From contig CACMIW010000004.1 of assembly GCA_902613845.1 (NCBI GenBank), forward strand, positions 52,498 through 116,497: DNA of 64,000 nt. Reading direction: 5' to 3'. The position numbers and the translations under genes are program-made. Positions 53,394 through 63,841 of this stretch are shown here, one piece after another (positions within the stretch are counted from its first letter, which is position 1; each line of letters begins with the position of its first letter). The DNA comes from an uncultured Alphaproteobacteria bacterium. GTDB taxonomy: Bacteria > Pseudomonadota > Alphaproteobacteria > HIMB59. A model generated the notes under the pieces. That model searched no databases and was not told where the DNA came from. It saw only the letters and a program-made list of their open reading frames with translations.

Positions 53394-54605
53394 ATGGCAA
53401 AAGTTTCAGTTAAAAATCCTGTGGTCGAATTAGATGGCGATGAAATGACAAGGATTATATGGGATTTTATTAAACAAAAGCTCATTCTTCCATATCTTGA
53501 TATAGATCTAAAATATTACGACTTATCTGTACAAAATAGAGATCAAACAAATGATGCAATTACAGTTGAGGCTGCAAAAGCAATAAAAAAATTTGGTGTT
53601 GGTATAAAATGTGCAACGATCACTCCTGACGATAATAGAGTATCGGAATTTAAGCTAAAAAAAATGTGGCGTTCTCCAAATGGAACTATAAGAAATATTT
53701 TAGATGGAACTGTTTTTAGACAACCAATTATATGTAAAAATATTCCAAGAATTGTAAGGACATGGGATGCCCCTATTGTTGTTGGTAGGCATGCGTTTGG
53801 TGATCAATATAAAGCTACAGAAATGAAGATCGACAAACCAGGGAAACTCTTTATGAAATATGTTGATGAAGAGGGAAAAGTAGAGGAAAAAGAGGTTTTT
53901 CAATTTCAAAATCAGGGTGTTGCCCTCTCTATGTATAATGTAGATGAGTCAATTAGAGGTTTTGCAAGAGCTTGTTTTAATTATGGATTAAAATTAAAAT
54001 GGCCTGTATATCTCTCAACAAAAGATACTATTTTAAAAAAATACGATGGAAGATTTAAAGAGATATTTAATGAAATTTTTCAGAAAGAATTTAAAACTGA
54101 TTTTGAAAGTAACCAAATAGTTTACGAACACCGTCTTATTGATGATTTAGTTGCTTCTTCAATGAAATGGTCAGGTAACTTTATTTGGGCTTGCAAGAAT
54201 TATGACGGAGACGTTCAGTCAGATGCAGTTGCACAGGGTTTTGGTTCTTTGGGTATGATGTCTAGTGTTTTAATGACACCCGATGGCAAAACAATTGAAG
54301 CTGAGGCTGCTCATGGAACTGTAACTAGACATTATAGACTGCATCAAAAAGGAGAAAAAACTTCAACAAATCCTATAGCATCAATATTTGCTTGGACAAA
54401 AGGTTTAAATTTTAGAGGTGAGTTCGATGGCAACGATGAACTTATTAAGTTTTCAAAGGCACTTGAAGAAACCTGTGTTGAGACTGTGGAGTCTGGTCAA
54501 ATGACTAAGGACTTAGCAATACTTGTAGACAAAAATTCGCCGTGGATGAACACTGAAGATTTTTTAAATTGTCTTGATAAAAATCTTCAAACTAAATTAA
54601 ATTAG
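53394..54605 (+). CDS. icd: NADP-dependent isocitrate dehydrogenase
   Basis: TCA-cycle enzyme giving 2-oxoglutarate and [21 protein letters not shown] at the start, [27 protein letters not shown] (isocitrate phosphate-binding Ser and Arg), [16 protein letters not shown] and [14 protein letters not shown] mark the eukaryote-like homodimeric NADP-IDH found in alphaproteobacteria. Length 403 is typical. It ends in a 4-nt tail-to-tail overlap with alaS. Confidence 0.97.
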   Translation: MAKVSVKNPVVELDGDEMTRIIWDFIKQKLILPYLDIDLKYYDLSVQNRDQTNDAITVEAAKAIKKFGVGIKCATITPDDNRVSEFKLKKMWRSPNGTIRNILDGTVFRQPIICKNIPRIVRTWDAPIVVGRHAFGDQYKATEMKIDKPGKLFMKYVDEEGKVEEKEVFQFQNQGVALSMYNVDESIRGFARACFNYGLKLKWPVYLSTKDTILKKYDGRFKEIFNEIFQKEFKTDFESNQIVYEHRLIDDLVASSMKWSGNFIWACKNYDGDVQSDAVAQGFGSLGMMSSVLMTPDGKTIEAEAAHGTVTRHYRLHQKGEKTSTNPIASIFAWTKGLNFRGEFDGNDELIKFSKALEETCVETVESGQMTKDLAILVDKNSPWMNTEDFLNCLDKNLQTKLN

Positions 54606-57271
54606 ATCTGATTTTTAATACTTAAAAAAGCTTGATTTAATTGATCTTTTTTGTTGCCACCAGCTTGAGCGAAGTCAATTCTTCCCCCACCACCTTTTGA
54701 ACCGAGTATATCAAAAGTACTTTTTATTAGTACTCTGGCATCATAAGTATCTATTAAATCATTAGTTAACCCAACCATAATGGATACCTTATCTTCATTT
54801 GTAGTAATGCAAGCCAAAATAGATTTAGATTTTTCTAATTTAAATTTATCAAAAATTGATCTGAGTTCTTTGGGAGGCAAGTTTTCTATTAATTGAGACA
54901 CAAAATTAATTCCATTTATATTTGTTTCTTCTATTTTGTTATTCTCCACATTTGAGAGTATTGATTTATTTTTTAAATTATCTAAATAATTTTCTAATTT
55001 CTTTATATAAATGTTTTTATTTTCCTCACTAAAACTTATTTTTCCATTTAATTTGTTTATTTGTGAGATTAAGTTAATGATTTTATCATCAATTTTTTTT
55101 TCAAGTAATTGATCCTCTTTTAGTTTATTACTAATAAATTCATCTACCTTATCACCAGTGCAAGCCTCTATTCTCCTTACTCCTGATGATACAGACTCCT
55201 CACTTATAATGAGAAATTTTTCTATTTCTTTAACATTTGTTACGTGCGTTCCCCCGCAAAGCTCAATTGAATAAGGTTTATTATTATTTTCTCCTAAAGT
55301 GACTACTCTAACTTCTTCGCCATATTTTTCTCCAAACAATGCCATTGCCCCTTGTTTTATTGCCTCTTCTTGAGACTTAATATCAATTCGTGTTTCACAA
55401 GTATTCGAAATTATATTTGTAACCTCTTTTTGAATAGTATCTATTTGCTTTGATGATATTTGTTTATTATGACTGAAATCAAAACGTAATTTATTTTCAT
55501 TAACTAAAGATCCGCGCTGAGCTACATGTAGTCCTAAGTTATTCCTTAATGCTGCATGAAGCAAATGTGTAGCAGAATGATTTTTTTTAATTAATTCCCT
55601 TAAACTACTATCTATTTTAAGTTTAACTTCATTTCCTATTTTAAAATTGCCTGAAATTACATTACCAAAATGGATAAAAATGCCTTGAGGAGTTTTTCTA
55701 GTATCTGTCACTTTAAATTCTGCATTTTCTGTGGAAATTATGCCTTTATCTCCAACTTGCCCACCAGACTCTGCATAAAAACATGACTCATCTGTGATAA
55801 TTGCTGATTTTTTTATTTTATTACTTAATTCGTCAACTACTTCTGAGTCTAAAACTAAAGCAGTTACATTTGCCTTTAAAGTAGTTTCATCGTATCCTTT
55901 AAATACTGTTGGTTTCGTTTTTCTTGCAATATCAAACCATAGCTTTTCAGTATTTCCATCACCACTACCCTTCCATGAGGATCTAGCTTCCTCTTTTTGT
56001 AGCTTCATTGATGCATCAAAAGACTCTAAATCAACATCGATATCCTTTGATCTTAAATAATCTTGTGTTAGATCAAGGGGAAATCCAAAGGTGTCGTATA
56101 ATTTAAATGCGATTTTACCATCTAATTTATTATTTTTAATATTAGGTATTTCTTGTCCAAGTATCTCTAGGCCTTTACTTAAAGTTTCTCTAAATTTTAT
56201 TTCCTCATTGTAGAGTGTTTCCTTAATAGTTTCAGCTCCCGAGTTAAGTTCTTGGAAGAAATCACCCATTAAATTTTTCAATTCATCAAAAATTTTGTGA
56301 AATAATGGTTCTGAGGAACCTAATGAATATGCATGTCTTATTCCTCTTCTTAATATTCGTCTTAGTACATAACCTCGTCCCTCATTTGAAGGTAAAACCC
56401 CGTCAGCTATTAAAAAAGATGAAGCTCGTAAGTGATCTGCTATGACTCTAAAACTAGATTTATTTTCTTCAGATATTTTTTTTTGTATAAATTCTTGAGT
56501 AATATCAATAATATTTGAAAACAAATCAGAACTATAATTGTCATTACTACCATTTAATAATGCTGTTATTCTCTCTAGACCCATACCAGTGTCTACACAT
56601 GGTTTAGGTAAATCTAATCTGGTATTTTTGTCTACCTGTTCATATTGCATAAAAACTAAATTCCATATTTCAATGAAACGATCACCATCTTCGTCAACTG
56701 AACCAGGGGGGCCGCCAAAGTATTTATCACCATGATCATAAAATATCTCCGAGCATGGTCCGCAAGGTCCTGTGTCACCCATTGACCAAAAATTGTCAGA
56801 GCTTGAAATTTTAATTATCTTATTGTCAGGTAAATTAGCTATTTTTTTCCAAAATTTTTCTGCGACCTCATCATCATGATATATCGTAACTAATAATTTA
56901 TTTTCATTAATTTTAAATTCTTTAGTGATTAAGTTCCAAGCATATAGAATTGCTTGCTCTTTAAAGTAATCGCCAAAAGAAAAATTTCCTAACATCTCGA
57001 AGAAAGTATGATGTCGAGTTGTAAATCCAACATTCTCTAAATCATTATGTTTTCCTCCAGCCCGAACACATTTTTGAGAAGTCGTGGCTCTTTTGAAATC
57101 TAACTGTTCCATGCCTGTAAAAACATTTTTAAATTGGACCATCCCTGAATTAGCAAACATTAGAGTAGGGTCATTTTCTGGGACTAAAGATCCAGATTTG
57201 ACATGCCTATGATCATTATTTTTAAAATAATCAATAAACGCATTGCGTACTTCATTAGAGTTCATATTCAT
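54602..57271 (-). CDS. alaS: Alanine-tRNA ligase
   Basis: Class II synthetase with editing. N-terminal catalytic domain: [37 protein letters not shown] (motif 2) and [10 protein letters not shown] (motif 3). The editing domain carries the zinc ligands HSATHLLH and CGGTHV. A coiled-coil linker (Lys/Asn-rich, residues about 710-770) precedes the C-terminal DHHA1 domain ending [16 protein letters not shown]. Length 889 is full. The recA-alaS-icd neighbourhood is the standard alphaproteobacterial one. Confidence 0.97.
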   Translation of the reverse strand: MNMNSNEVRNAFIDYFKNNDHRHVKSGSLVPENDPTLMFANSGMVQFKNVFTGMEQLDFKRATTSQKCVRAGGKHNDLENVGFTTRHHTFFEMLGNFSFGDYFKEQAILYAWNLITKEFKINENKLLVTIYHDDEVAEKFWKKIANLPDNKIIKISSSDNFWSMGDTGPCGPCSEIFYDHGDKYFGGPPGSVDEDGDRFIEIWNLVFMQYEQVDKNTRLDLPKPCVDTGMGLERITALLNGSNDNYSSDLFSNIIDITQEFIQKKISEENKSSFRVIADHLRASSFLIADGVLPSNEGRGYVLRRILRRGIRHAYSLGSSEPLFHKIFDELKNLMGDFFQELNSGAETIKETLYNEEIKFRETLSKGLEILGQEIPNIKNNKLDGKIAFKLYDTFGFPLDLTQDYLRSKDIDVDLESFDASMKLQKEEARSSWKGSGDGNTEKLWFDIARKTKPTVFKGYDETTLKANVTALVLDSEVVDELSNKIKKSAIITDESCFYAESGGQVGDKGIISTENAEFKVTDTRKTPQGIFIHFGNVISGNFKIGNEVKLKIDSSLRELIKKNHSATHLLHAALRNNLGLHVAQRGSLVNENKLRFDFSHNKQISSKQIDTIQKEVTNIISNTCETRIDIKSQEEAIKQGAMALFGEKYGEEVRVVTLGENNNKPYSIELCGGTHVTNVKEIEKFLIISEESVSSGVRRIEACTGDKVDEFISNKLKEDQLLEKKIDDKIINLISQINKLNGKISFSEENKNIYIKKLENYLDNLKNKSILSNVENNKIEETNINGINFVSQLIENLPPKELRSIFDKFKLEKSKSILACITTNEDKVSIMVGLTNDLIDTYDARVLIKSTFDILGSKGGGGRIDFAQAGGNKKDQLNQAFLSIKNQI

Positions 57272-57303
57272 GGAATATAGATTAATTTAACTGAAATTTA
57301 ATA

Positions 57304-58365
57304 TTATTCTTTAGAGTTTTTTTCAACGGTTTCTTCTGTTGTAGAGGGAGGTGGATCAATCATCAACTCTTCAACAGTGTCGGAATTTGATCTTATTCTG
57401 CTTTCTATTTCATTCAATAACTCAGGATTATCCTTTAAGAACTGTTTTGTATTTTCTCTACCTTGACCAATTTTTTCGTCTTTGTAAGAATACCACGCTC
57501 CAGACTTATCTATAATATCAGCTTGAACACCTAAATCTATAATTTCGCCAATTTTAGAAATTCCTTCACCATACATAATGTCAAATTCAACCATTTTAAA
57601 AGGAGGGGCCATTTTATTTTTGACGACCTTCACTCTCGTTTGGTTTCCAATAATATTATCTTTATCTTTTATTGCACCAATCCTTCTAATATCTAGTCTT
57701 ACGGAAGAATAAAACTTTAAAGCATTACCTCCAGTGGTGACTTCAGGGCTTCCAAACATTACTCCTATTTTCATTCTAAGTTGATTAATAAAAACAACCA
57801 TAGTATTTGTCTTTGAGATGGAGCTAGTTAATTTTCTAAGCGCTTGACTCATTAGCCTTGCCTGAAGTCCGGGTAAAGAGTCGCCCATTTCACCCTCTAA
57901 CTCTGCTCTGGGAACTAAAGCTGCCACTGAGTCTATAACTAATAAATCTATACCTTCAGATTTTACAAGAGTATCTGAGATCTCTAAAGCCTGTTCACCA
58001 GTATCAGGTTGAGATATCAATAACTCATCAATATTTACTCCAAGTTTTTTTGCATAACCTGGGTCTAAAGCATGTTCAGCATCAATAAAAGCGCACGTAC
58101 CTCCAACTTTTTGAGCTTCTGCGATTATATGTAATGTTAGAGTTGTTTTACCTGAACTTTCAGGACCATAAACTTCTATGACTCTTCCTTTTGGTAATCC
58201 ACCTATTCCTAGAGCTATATCTAGACCAAGAGAACCTGTTGAGTATACATCAATATTTGCATCGATATCTTTCTTTCCAAGCATCATTATAGAACCTTTT
58301 CCATATGATTTTTCAATATTACTGATAACAGATTTAAGCTTGTTTAAATTTTCTTTTTTATCCAT
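57304..58365 (-). CDS. recA: Recombinase RecA
   Basis: Strand-exchange protein and SOS co-protease. Walker [10 protein letters not shown] at residues 67-75, Walker [12 protein letters not shown], the L1/L2 region with [47 protein letters not shown], and an acidic C-tail. Length 353. It loads through RecO (encoded at about 5.7-6.4 kb). No Shine-Dalgarno is seen. The 51-nt divergent region to the DUF3553 gene holds an inverted repeat that could be an operator. Confidence 0.98.
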   Translation of the reverse strand: MDKKENLNKLKSVISNIEKSYGKGSIMMLGKKDIDANIDVYSTGSLGLDIALGIGGLPKGRVIEVYGPESSGKTTLTLHIIAEAQKVGGTCAFIDAEHALDPGYAKKLGVNIDELLISQPDTGEQALEISDTLVKSEGIDLLVIDSVAALVPRAELEGEMGDSLPGLQARLMSQALRKLTSSISKTNTMVVFINQLRMKIGVMFGSPEVTTGGNALKFYSSVRLDIRRIGAIKDKDNIIGNQTRVKVVKNKMAPPFKMVEFDIMYGEGISKIGEIIDLGVQADIIDKSGAWYSYKDEKIGQGRENTKQFLKDNPELLNEIESRIRSNSDTVEELMIDPPPSTTEETVEKNSKE

Positions 58366-58391
58366 TTGATTCTATAGTAAATAGTAAATAT

Positions 58392-58408
58392 TTGTTTCTA
58401 CTTAACAA
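58392..58408. promoter_or_regulatory. Inverted repeat between recA and the DUF3553 gene (possible operator)
   Basis: TTGTT, a 7-nt spacer, then AACAA forms a 17-bp dyad about 27-43 nt upstream of the recA ATG. It is neither the enterobacterial CTGT-N8-ACAG nor the usual alphaproteobacterial GTTC-N7-GTTC LexA box, although the spacing of seven matches the latter. A tandem AGTAAAT repeat (58377-58390) lies next to it. Because the DNA is so AT-rich, a 5-bp dyad could be chance. Confidence 0.25.
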
Positions 58409-58416
58409 GAGTAATA

Positions 58417-58608
58417 ATGGAAAATAACTATAATTTTAGTGATTTTATACCGGGCACAATCGTGGAATGCCCATCTCAACCAGATTGGGGCCTGGGGCAA
58501 GTTCAATCTTGTATAAATAGTAAAATCACAATTAACTTTGAGAACGTAGGAAAAAAAGTTATAGATTTAAATATCGTTGATTTAAAGATACACGAAAATG
58601 CTGACTGA
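58417..58608 (+). CDS. DUF3553 domain protein
   Basis: A 63-residue protein: FIPGTIVECPSQPDWGLGQVQSCINSKITINFENVGKKVID. The 'PG..V.hP..pdWGlGqVQS' pattern is that of DUF3553, a small SH3-like, probably nucleic-acid-associated domain common in alphaproteobacteria, of unknown function. It is the first gene of a plus-strand run and overlaps moaA by 11 nt. A divergent promoter region is shared with recA. Confidence 0.85.
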   Translation: MENNYNFSDFIPGTIVECPSQPDWGLGQVQSCINSKITINFENVGKKVIDLNIVDLKIHENAD

Positions 58609-59587
58609 TAAATTTAAAAGAAAAATTGATTACTTGAGAATATCTGTCACTGATAGATGTGATTTAAGGTGCACTTATTGTATGGCTGAGGATGTAACAT
58701 TCTTACCTAGACAAGAGGTTTTATCAATTGAAGAAATTATTAAACTTACAAATATTTTTAATGAGTTAGGTGTAAAAAAATTTCGATTAACAGGGGGTGA
58801 GCCTCTTGTTAGAAAAAACATAGTTTCAATTATAGAACATTTTAATAACCTAAAAAATCATGGTAAAATTTCAGAGCATACTTTAACGACAAATGGTACG
58901 AATTTATCAAGATATGCATCTATTCTTAAAAAGAATGGTGTTGAAAGAATAAATGTATCTCTTGATAGCTTAAATGCCGAAAGTTTTAAGAAAATAACTA
59001 AATGGGGAGATTTAAGTAAAGTTTTAAGTGGGATAGAGGCAGCTAAACAAGAAGGGATAAAGATTAAAATAAATACTGTTTTAACCCAAAATTTCAATGA
59101 CAAAGAAATATTTGATATTTTAGATTGGTGTAAAAAAAATCATTTTGATATTTCGTTAATAGAAATAATGCCCATAGGTGATATTGGAGAAAAGCGATTT
59201 AATCAATATTTATCCATGAAGAAATTTGAGGAGGATCTAGTAAATAAATTGAATTTAATTCCTTCTAAATACAAAACTAACGGCCCTTCTAGATACTACG
59301 AGTATTCAAATCATAAATCGAAAATTGGTATTATATCTGCTATTTCTCATAACTTTTGTGATACTTGTAATAGAGTAAGACTTACATGCACTGGGAAGCT
59401 ATATATGTGTTTAGGACAAAATGATTTTGTAGATTTAAAATTTGCCCTAAGAAATCAAACAAAAAATGATATTATTGCCTTAATAGAATACGCCATGTCA
59501 ATTAAACCTAAAGCACATAACTTTGAAATTCAAAAAGATAATTTTGAGGGATATGTTAATCGTTATATGAATGAGACTGGAGGTTAA
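58598..59587 (+). CDS. moaA: GTP 3',8-cyclase MoaA
   Basis: Radical-SAM enzyme for the first step of molybdenum cofactor synthesis. N-terminal cluster Cys21-x3-Cys25-x2-Cys28 in DRCDLRCTYCM, RLTGGEPLVR, and the C-terminal [4Fe-4S] cluster CDTCNRVRLTCTGKLYMCLG. The protein ends MNETGG, preserving the Gly-Gly tail needed for activity. Length 329 is normal. No other moa/moe gene is in the window; nadK follows after 3 nt. Confidence 0.96.
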   Translation: MLTDKFKRKIDYLRISVTDRCDLRCTYCMAEDVTFLPRQEVLSIEEIIKLTNIFNELGVKKFRLTGGEPLVRKNIVSIIEHFNNLKNHGKISEHTLTTNGTNLSRYASILKKNGVERINVSLDSLNAESFKKITKWGDLSKVLSGIEAAKQEGIKIKINTVLTQNFNDKEIFDILDWCKKNHFDISLIEIMPIGDIGEKRFNQYLSMKKFEEDLVNKLNLIPSKYKTNGPSRYYEYSNHKSKIGIISAISHNFCDTCNRVRLTCTGKLYMCLGQNDFVDLKFALRNQTKNDIIALIEYAMSIKPKAHNFEIQKDNFEGYVNRYMNETGG

Positions 59588-59590
59588 TAA

Positions 59591-60352
59591 ATGAAAATAT
59601 GTTTTGTTTCTTTTCCTCTTGAAAAAAATATTGAAGCTCAAGAGAAACTTATAAAAAAATACGGTAATCACGAACCTGAAGAGGCAGATTTCATTGTAGC
59701 GCTTGGAGGGGACGGTTTTATTTTAAAATCGCTTCATAATTATATGAAACTTAACAAGCCAATTTACGGTATGAATTTTGGATCTGTTGGTTTCTTAATG
59801 AATGATTACGAACTTGATGGTTTAGAGGAACGGTTAAATAATGCTCAATTAACAAAATTAAGACCTTTAGTAATGAAAACTTTAAATCCTACGGGTCAAG
59901 AAATTAAAGCTATTGCAATTAATGAGATCAGTATTCGTAGAGAAAAATATCAGGCTGCAAAAATTCAAATTATGATAGACAATGAAGTAAGAATAGAAGA
60001 GCTTGTCTGTGATGGTGTAATATTATCAACAGCAGCAGGTAGTACTGGATATAATTATTCAGCCTCTGGACCTATAATTCCGCTTGGAAGTAATGTTGTA
60101 GCTCTCACTGCAGTAAGTGCATATAGTCCTAGACACTGGCGTGGTGGTCTTTTAAAAGATAATGCTAAGATTAAAATTATTAATAATAATCCCTCTAAAA
60201 GGCCAATAGTAGTTCATGCTGATCACATAGAAGCAAAAGATGTTATTTCTGTTGAAATAGAAATGTCTGAGGGTTTGGAAATACCATTATTATTCGATAA
60301 CGATCATAAAATTGAAGAACGAGTTTATAAAGAAATGTTTAAATCTAACTAA
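59591..60352 (+). CDS. nadK: NAD kinase
   Basis: Phosphorylates NAD to NADP. GGDGFIL with the GGDG motif at residues 39-42, MNFGSVGFLMN, and the second signature STAAGSTGYNYSASGPIIPL are diagnostic. Length 253 is that of the short alphaproteobacterial NadK. It follows moaA and precedes an orphan secreted protein gene by 4 nt, so the three may share a transcript. Confidence 0.96.
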   Translation: MKICFVSFPLEKNIEAQEKLIKKYGNHEPEEADFIVALGGDGFILKSLHNYMKLNKPIYGMNFGSVGFLMNDYELDGLEERLNNAQLTKLRPLVMKTLNPTGQEIKAIAINEISIRREKYQAAKIQIMIDNEVRIEELVCDGVILSTAAGSTGYNYSASGPIIPLGSNVVALTAVSAYSPRHWRGGLLKDNAKIKIINNNPSKRPIVVHADHIEAKDVISVEIEMSEGLEIPLLFDNDHKIEERVYKEMFKSN

Positions 60353-60356
60353 TTAA

Positions 60357-61460
60357 GTGAAATTTCTCAATAATTCAAAAATCCTTTTAATTTTTTTTTT
60401 GTTATTTATTTTTCAAAAAAATTCTATTGCTAATGAATGTTTAATAAAAAAAGAGTTGAATATTGGGCTTATTGAAAATAATTACATAGATTATAAATAT
60501 TACTTATATTATGCGCTTGGTGAGTACTCTTTAATAAATGATATAAAATTTACAATTAACGAAGTTAATCATAATGCAAATGAATTTGATATTATATTTG
60601 GCGAATTTAGAGATTTAGCTAAATTAAGCTTAAATCAAACTCATATACCTGACAAAGTTTTAAATTTCTATAATGATAATGATGTTGAAGTTACGGGAAA
60701 TTTATTACCTCTAGATTTAGATACATTTATACTATTAAGCCAAGAGGATCGTAAAAAAGTAGCTTTTGAAGAATTTTCAGAATTATATAATCCCATTAAA
60801 TATACACTGGGAATGAGCTTTAAATCTGAAGAGGATATAATAAATTTAATTATATATCATTTGGAACAACCCTCTATTAATTTAAATAGTTTATCATTTG
60901 AATTAACTGCAGATTTATTTTCAAAAACATATGAAAATCTTAATAAAAATATTATTAATAATAATTTTCTGGAAGTTTTTAACTCTTATGAAAACTCAGA
61001 GAATGTTTATACATTATTTAGTGATGGCATTTTACTGAATAAAAATATTGACTTTAGAAGTTTTCAACTTTTCCCAAAGAGTAAATATATTTGGGATTTA
61101 GAAGAAGGAGTTTTTAAAGAAAGCTTTGAGAGTAAACCTTTATCTTTTTATGGTTTTAGCGCATATTTAAACAACTCACAAGGATCAGGACTTTTGTGCT
61201 ATCTAATTGATGAAGAGGTAAGATTAAAGGCCTTTAAAGATTTTAACATCCAGCTAAGTCCATTATCAATTAATGAAGTAAGAAGTATTAAAGATGATTT
61301 ACCTGAGAGTTACAAAAAGATTTTAGAAAATAAAAATAAATATGTGCTTAAACCAAATTATTCCACAGAGAATAAAAATTATGATTTATTTTCAGGTCTA
61401 ATTTTTGGAAAATATAAATATGATGATATAATAGACCGTCAAGACTATTTAAATAGATAA
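60357..61460 (+). CDS. Orphan secreted protein resembling a type 2 periplasmic-binding fold
   Basis: A 367-residue protein starting with GTG, signal peptide MKFLNNSKILLIFFLLFIFQ... cut near SIA-NEC. The mature start ECLIKKELNIGLIENNYIDYKYYLYYALGEYS, then FDIIFGEFRDLAKLS, GFSAYLNNSQGSGLLCYLIDEEVRLKAF and a helical C-terminus. The pattern fits a solute-binding-like fold (strand, 'DIIFG' hinge strand, helix-rich second lobe), but there is no clear family and no ABC permease or ATPase beside it. I do not recognise a named homologue. A T10 run (60391-60400) lies in the signal-peptide codons. Confidence 0.5.
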   Translation: MKFLNNSKILLIFFLLFIFQKNSIANECLIKKELNIGLIENNYIDYKYYLYYALGEYSLINDIKFTINEVNHNANEFDIIFGEFRDLAKLSLNQTHIPDKVLNFYNDNDVEVTGNLLPLDLDTFILLSQEDRKKVAFEEFSELYNPIKYTLGMSFKSEEDIINLIIYHLEQPSINLNSLSFELTADLFSKTYENLNKNIINNNFLEVFNSYENSENVYTLFSDGILLNKNIDFRSFQLFPKSKYIWDLEEGVFKESFESKPLSFYGFSAYLNNSQGSGLLCYLIDEEVRLKAFKDFNIQLSPLSINEVRSIKDDLPESYKKILENKNKYVLKPNYSTENKNYDLFSGLIFGKYKYDDIIDRQDYLNR

Positions 61461-61512
61461 AAGTATTGAAAAACATAAGTAATCATCTAAATTCGACTAA
61501 CAATTTTAACAT

Positions 61513-61600
61513 GGCCTCGTGCTGGAATTGGTAGACAGTCTGGACTTAAAATCCAGTGGGATTTATTCCCGTGGCGGTTCGAGTCCGCCCGAGGCTACCA
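61513..61600 (+). tRNA. tRNA-Leu (anticodon TAA)
   Basis: An 88-nt class II tRNA. Acceptor GGCCTCG pairs with CGAGGCT (one G-U), followed by discriminator A and encoded CCA. The D-arm is TGGAATTGGTAGACA, the anticodon stem-loop CTGGACTTAAAATCCAG gives TAA at 61547-61549 (UUA/UUG leucine), and a long variable arm and T-arm GGCGGTTCGAGTCCGCC follow. UUA is the commonest leucine codon in DNA this AT-rich. Confidence 0.96.
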
Positions 61601-61602
61601 TT

Positions 61603-62589
61603 TTATTTTAGATTGAAATAATGATCGTTTTTTTTGAACCAGTTATTTAATTTTTTAATACCTTTTTCTATTCGAATACTCTCTTTGATACCAAGATATT
61701 TGTATATTTTATTATTATCAGCTAAAGACTCATTAACATCAAGTTTGTTAATTCCTTTTTGGACTATTTTGATTTCTTTTTTCGTCACTTTTTCAACTAA
61801 TTTTATTAAATCATTAATAATAATATTGCTTGTACTTCCAATATTAAAAATTTTATGAACATTTTTTTTTTCATTTAAATTCATTAGTCTTGATATGATA
61901 GATATTATGTTGTCAACATGGGTAAAATCTCTTTTGTTTTTTCCATAATTAAATAATGGAAATTTCTTATCTCTATAAGCTGAAAAAAATAATTTATATA
62001 TAGCCATGTCGGGTCTAGGAAAATCACCATAGACAGTAAAAAATCTTAATCCATATGTTGTGACATTATTATTAATAAAAAAATTTTCTGCTTGTAACTC
62101 ATTAATAGATTTAGTTAAACCATAAAAAGATATTGGTTTATAGGTATAATCGATTTCTTTAGTTGGAATTTTTTTATTGTTACCATAAATAGAGCTTGAA
62201 GAAGCATATATAATTTTTTTTACATTATAACGCTTAGAAAAATCGAGTAGATTTTCAAGACCAATAATATTTGATTTTATATATTTTAATTTTAATTTGT
62301 CAGATCCTCTAACACCTACCTGTGCTGCTAAATGGATAAGTGTGTGTAAATTATTTATATTGACTTTATTAAAATTTTTTTTTTGGGATATATCAAAATT
62401 ATAATGCTTGTATTTTTTCGATTTTTTTAATTTTTGAAGTCTATATAGTTTAAATTTTTTCGGATAATAATTATTTAGATTATCAATACCAACCACTGTA
62501 TATCCTTGTTGAAGGAAGAAACTAGCTATATTAAATCCAATAAATCCTGCTGATCCAGTAACTAATATTGTTTTATTAATATTTTTCAT
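61603..62589 (-). CDS. NAD-dependent nucleotide-sugar epimerase (UDP-glucuronate 4-epimerase-like)
   Basis: Extended SDR. NAD motif VTGSAGFIGFNIA (residues 10-22), then the long start NLNNYYPKKFKLYRLQKL that is typical of UDP-glucuronate 4-epimerases. Catalytic Ser region YASSSSIYGNNKKIP, Tyr/Lys in FYGLTKS, and GLRFFTVYGDFPRPDMAIYKLF match the same subfamily. Its product would feed capsule or O-antigen synthesis, in line with the ligase gene overlapping it by 14 nt. Exact sugar substrate is inferred. Confidence 0.82.
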   Translation of the reverse strand: MKNINKTILVTGSAGFIGFNIASFFLQQGYTVVGIDNLNNYYPKKFKLYRLQKLKKSKKYKHYNFDISQKKNFNKVNINNLHTLIHLAAQVGVRGSDKLKLKYIKSNIIGLENLLDFSKRYNVKKIIYASSSSIYGNNKKIPTKEIDYTYKPISFYGLTKSINELQAENFFINNNVTTYGLRFFTVYGDFPRPDMAIYKLFFSAYRDKKFPLFNYGKNKRDFTHVDNIISIISRLMNLNEKKNVHKIFNIGSTSNIIINDLIKLVEKVTKKEIKIVQKGINKLDVNESLADNNKIYKYLGIKESIRIEKGIKKLNNWFKKNDHYFNLK

Positions 62590-63841
62590 TGAGGGTCAAA
62601 TTTCTTTGATAATTTATCAAACTTAATAAAATAATTATAAAAACAAATAAAAAAGTATTTTTTCCATGAAAAATACTACTTGTAGAAACAAAAGGAAAAA
62701 AATATACAAGAAAAAAAATTTTTAAATCTGAGTGACTCAATTTTCTATAAACATAAATCAACAACATCATAAAACTAAAAAAACCCAAAATTCCTATTTC
62801 AGATAAAATTTCAAGATAAAAGTTATGAGGATGAGTAGAACATATATTTCTATTCAGAGAGTCAATAATTTTTATTTTATCTGATTTTGTTAAATTAACA
62901 CTATCTATTAAGTAAACATTATCAAAATTAAAGTAATTATTGTAATTTTTACAATCTTTCCTAAATGATCTAAAACCAGTTCCTGTTATTGGTTTATCTT
63001 TAAAGATTGCCATAGATGACACAAAATGAGAATAGTGACCCGAATATAAAATAAAATTTTTACTACCTGGTACAAATTTATTCACAAATTCAATATGGCG
63101 ATCCATCAAATTACTTTTAAAGAAAAGAGATGATATAATCAATAAAGTGGATAAGAGGAACATTAATTGTTTTAAATTTATTTTTATCTTATTTTGCTTA
63201 AACAAAAAAAATAACAAAGCTGTGTGAAAAAAAATAAATTTAATTAAAGCTATTCTTTCGCCAGTTAAAGTAATAACTGCCAAGCATAGTAGTAAATAAA
63301 TAAAAAATTTCCAATCGTGTAATTTAACTGAAAGACTGTAAATTGAAGAAAATACAAATAAAAAACTTCCTAAAATTAATTCATCACCAAAAGGTCCGGA
63401 AAGTCTACCTTTTGAAATAGGCTCTAAACCGAAAATATCTTTACCAAAGAATAATTGTATAAAGGTATCTATTATCAAAAAAATAATCACTATTAAAATT
63501 CCTTTTAAATATTTAGATAGATAATTAATGTTAATAGTAAAAATTTGATAAAAAAATAATCCAAAAAAAATAAATCTAATAAAAACAATGGATTTAGACA
63601 ATGAGTATGAAAAATAATCAGACAATAAAGAAGAGATTAAAATAAGTAGATAAAAAACTAAAAGAAAAATAAAAATATTTTTAAATATTTTTGGTATTTT
63701 ATAAAAATTATTTCTATACATAAATATCCATAAAATTGCAGAGGTTATAACAAATAAATCAAGAACAGCACTTCCTGATATAAATGCGGTCATTAGTAAA
63801 GGAATGTATATGACTGGAATTTTATTTAGATAAGATTTCAT
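62576..63841 (-). CDS. O-antigen ligase / Wzy-like polymerase membrane protein
   Basis: 421 residues with about ten hydrophobic helices. A large periplasmic loop (residues about 235-345) ends with CSTHPHNFYLEILSEIGILGF, the H-P-H-N-x-Y-L-E motif of O-antigen ligase/polymerase proteins, where the second His is essential in characterised members. GERIALIKF earlier matches the 'R.a.l.l' segment. Whether it ligates O-antigen to lipid A-core or polymerises repeat units cannot be told from sequence. Confidence 0.78.
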   Translation of the reverse strand: MKSYLNKIPVIYIPLLMTAFISGSAVLDLFVITSAILWIFMYRNNFYKIPKIFKNIFIFLLVFYLLILISSLLSDYFSYSLSKSIVFIRFIFFGLFFYQIFTININYLSKYLKGILIVIIFLIIDTFIQLFFGKDIFGLEPISKGRLSGPFGDELILGSFLFVFSSIYSLSVKLHDWKFFIYLLLCLAVITLTGERIALIKFIFFHTALLFFLFKQNKIKINLKQLMFLLSTLLIISSLFFKSNLMDRHIEFVNKFVPGSKNFILYSGHYSHFVSSMAIFKDKPITGTGFRSFRKDCKNYNNYFNFDNVYLIDSVNLTKSDKIKIIDSLNRNICSTHPHNFYLEILSEIGILGFFSFMMLLIYVYRKLSHSDLKIFFLVYFFPFVSTSSIFHGKNTFLFVFIIILLSLINYQRNLTLNEKY

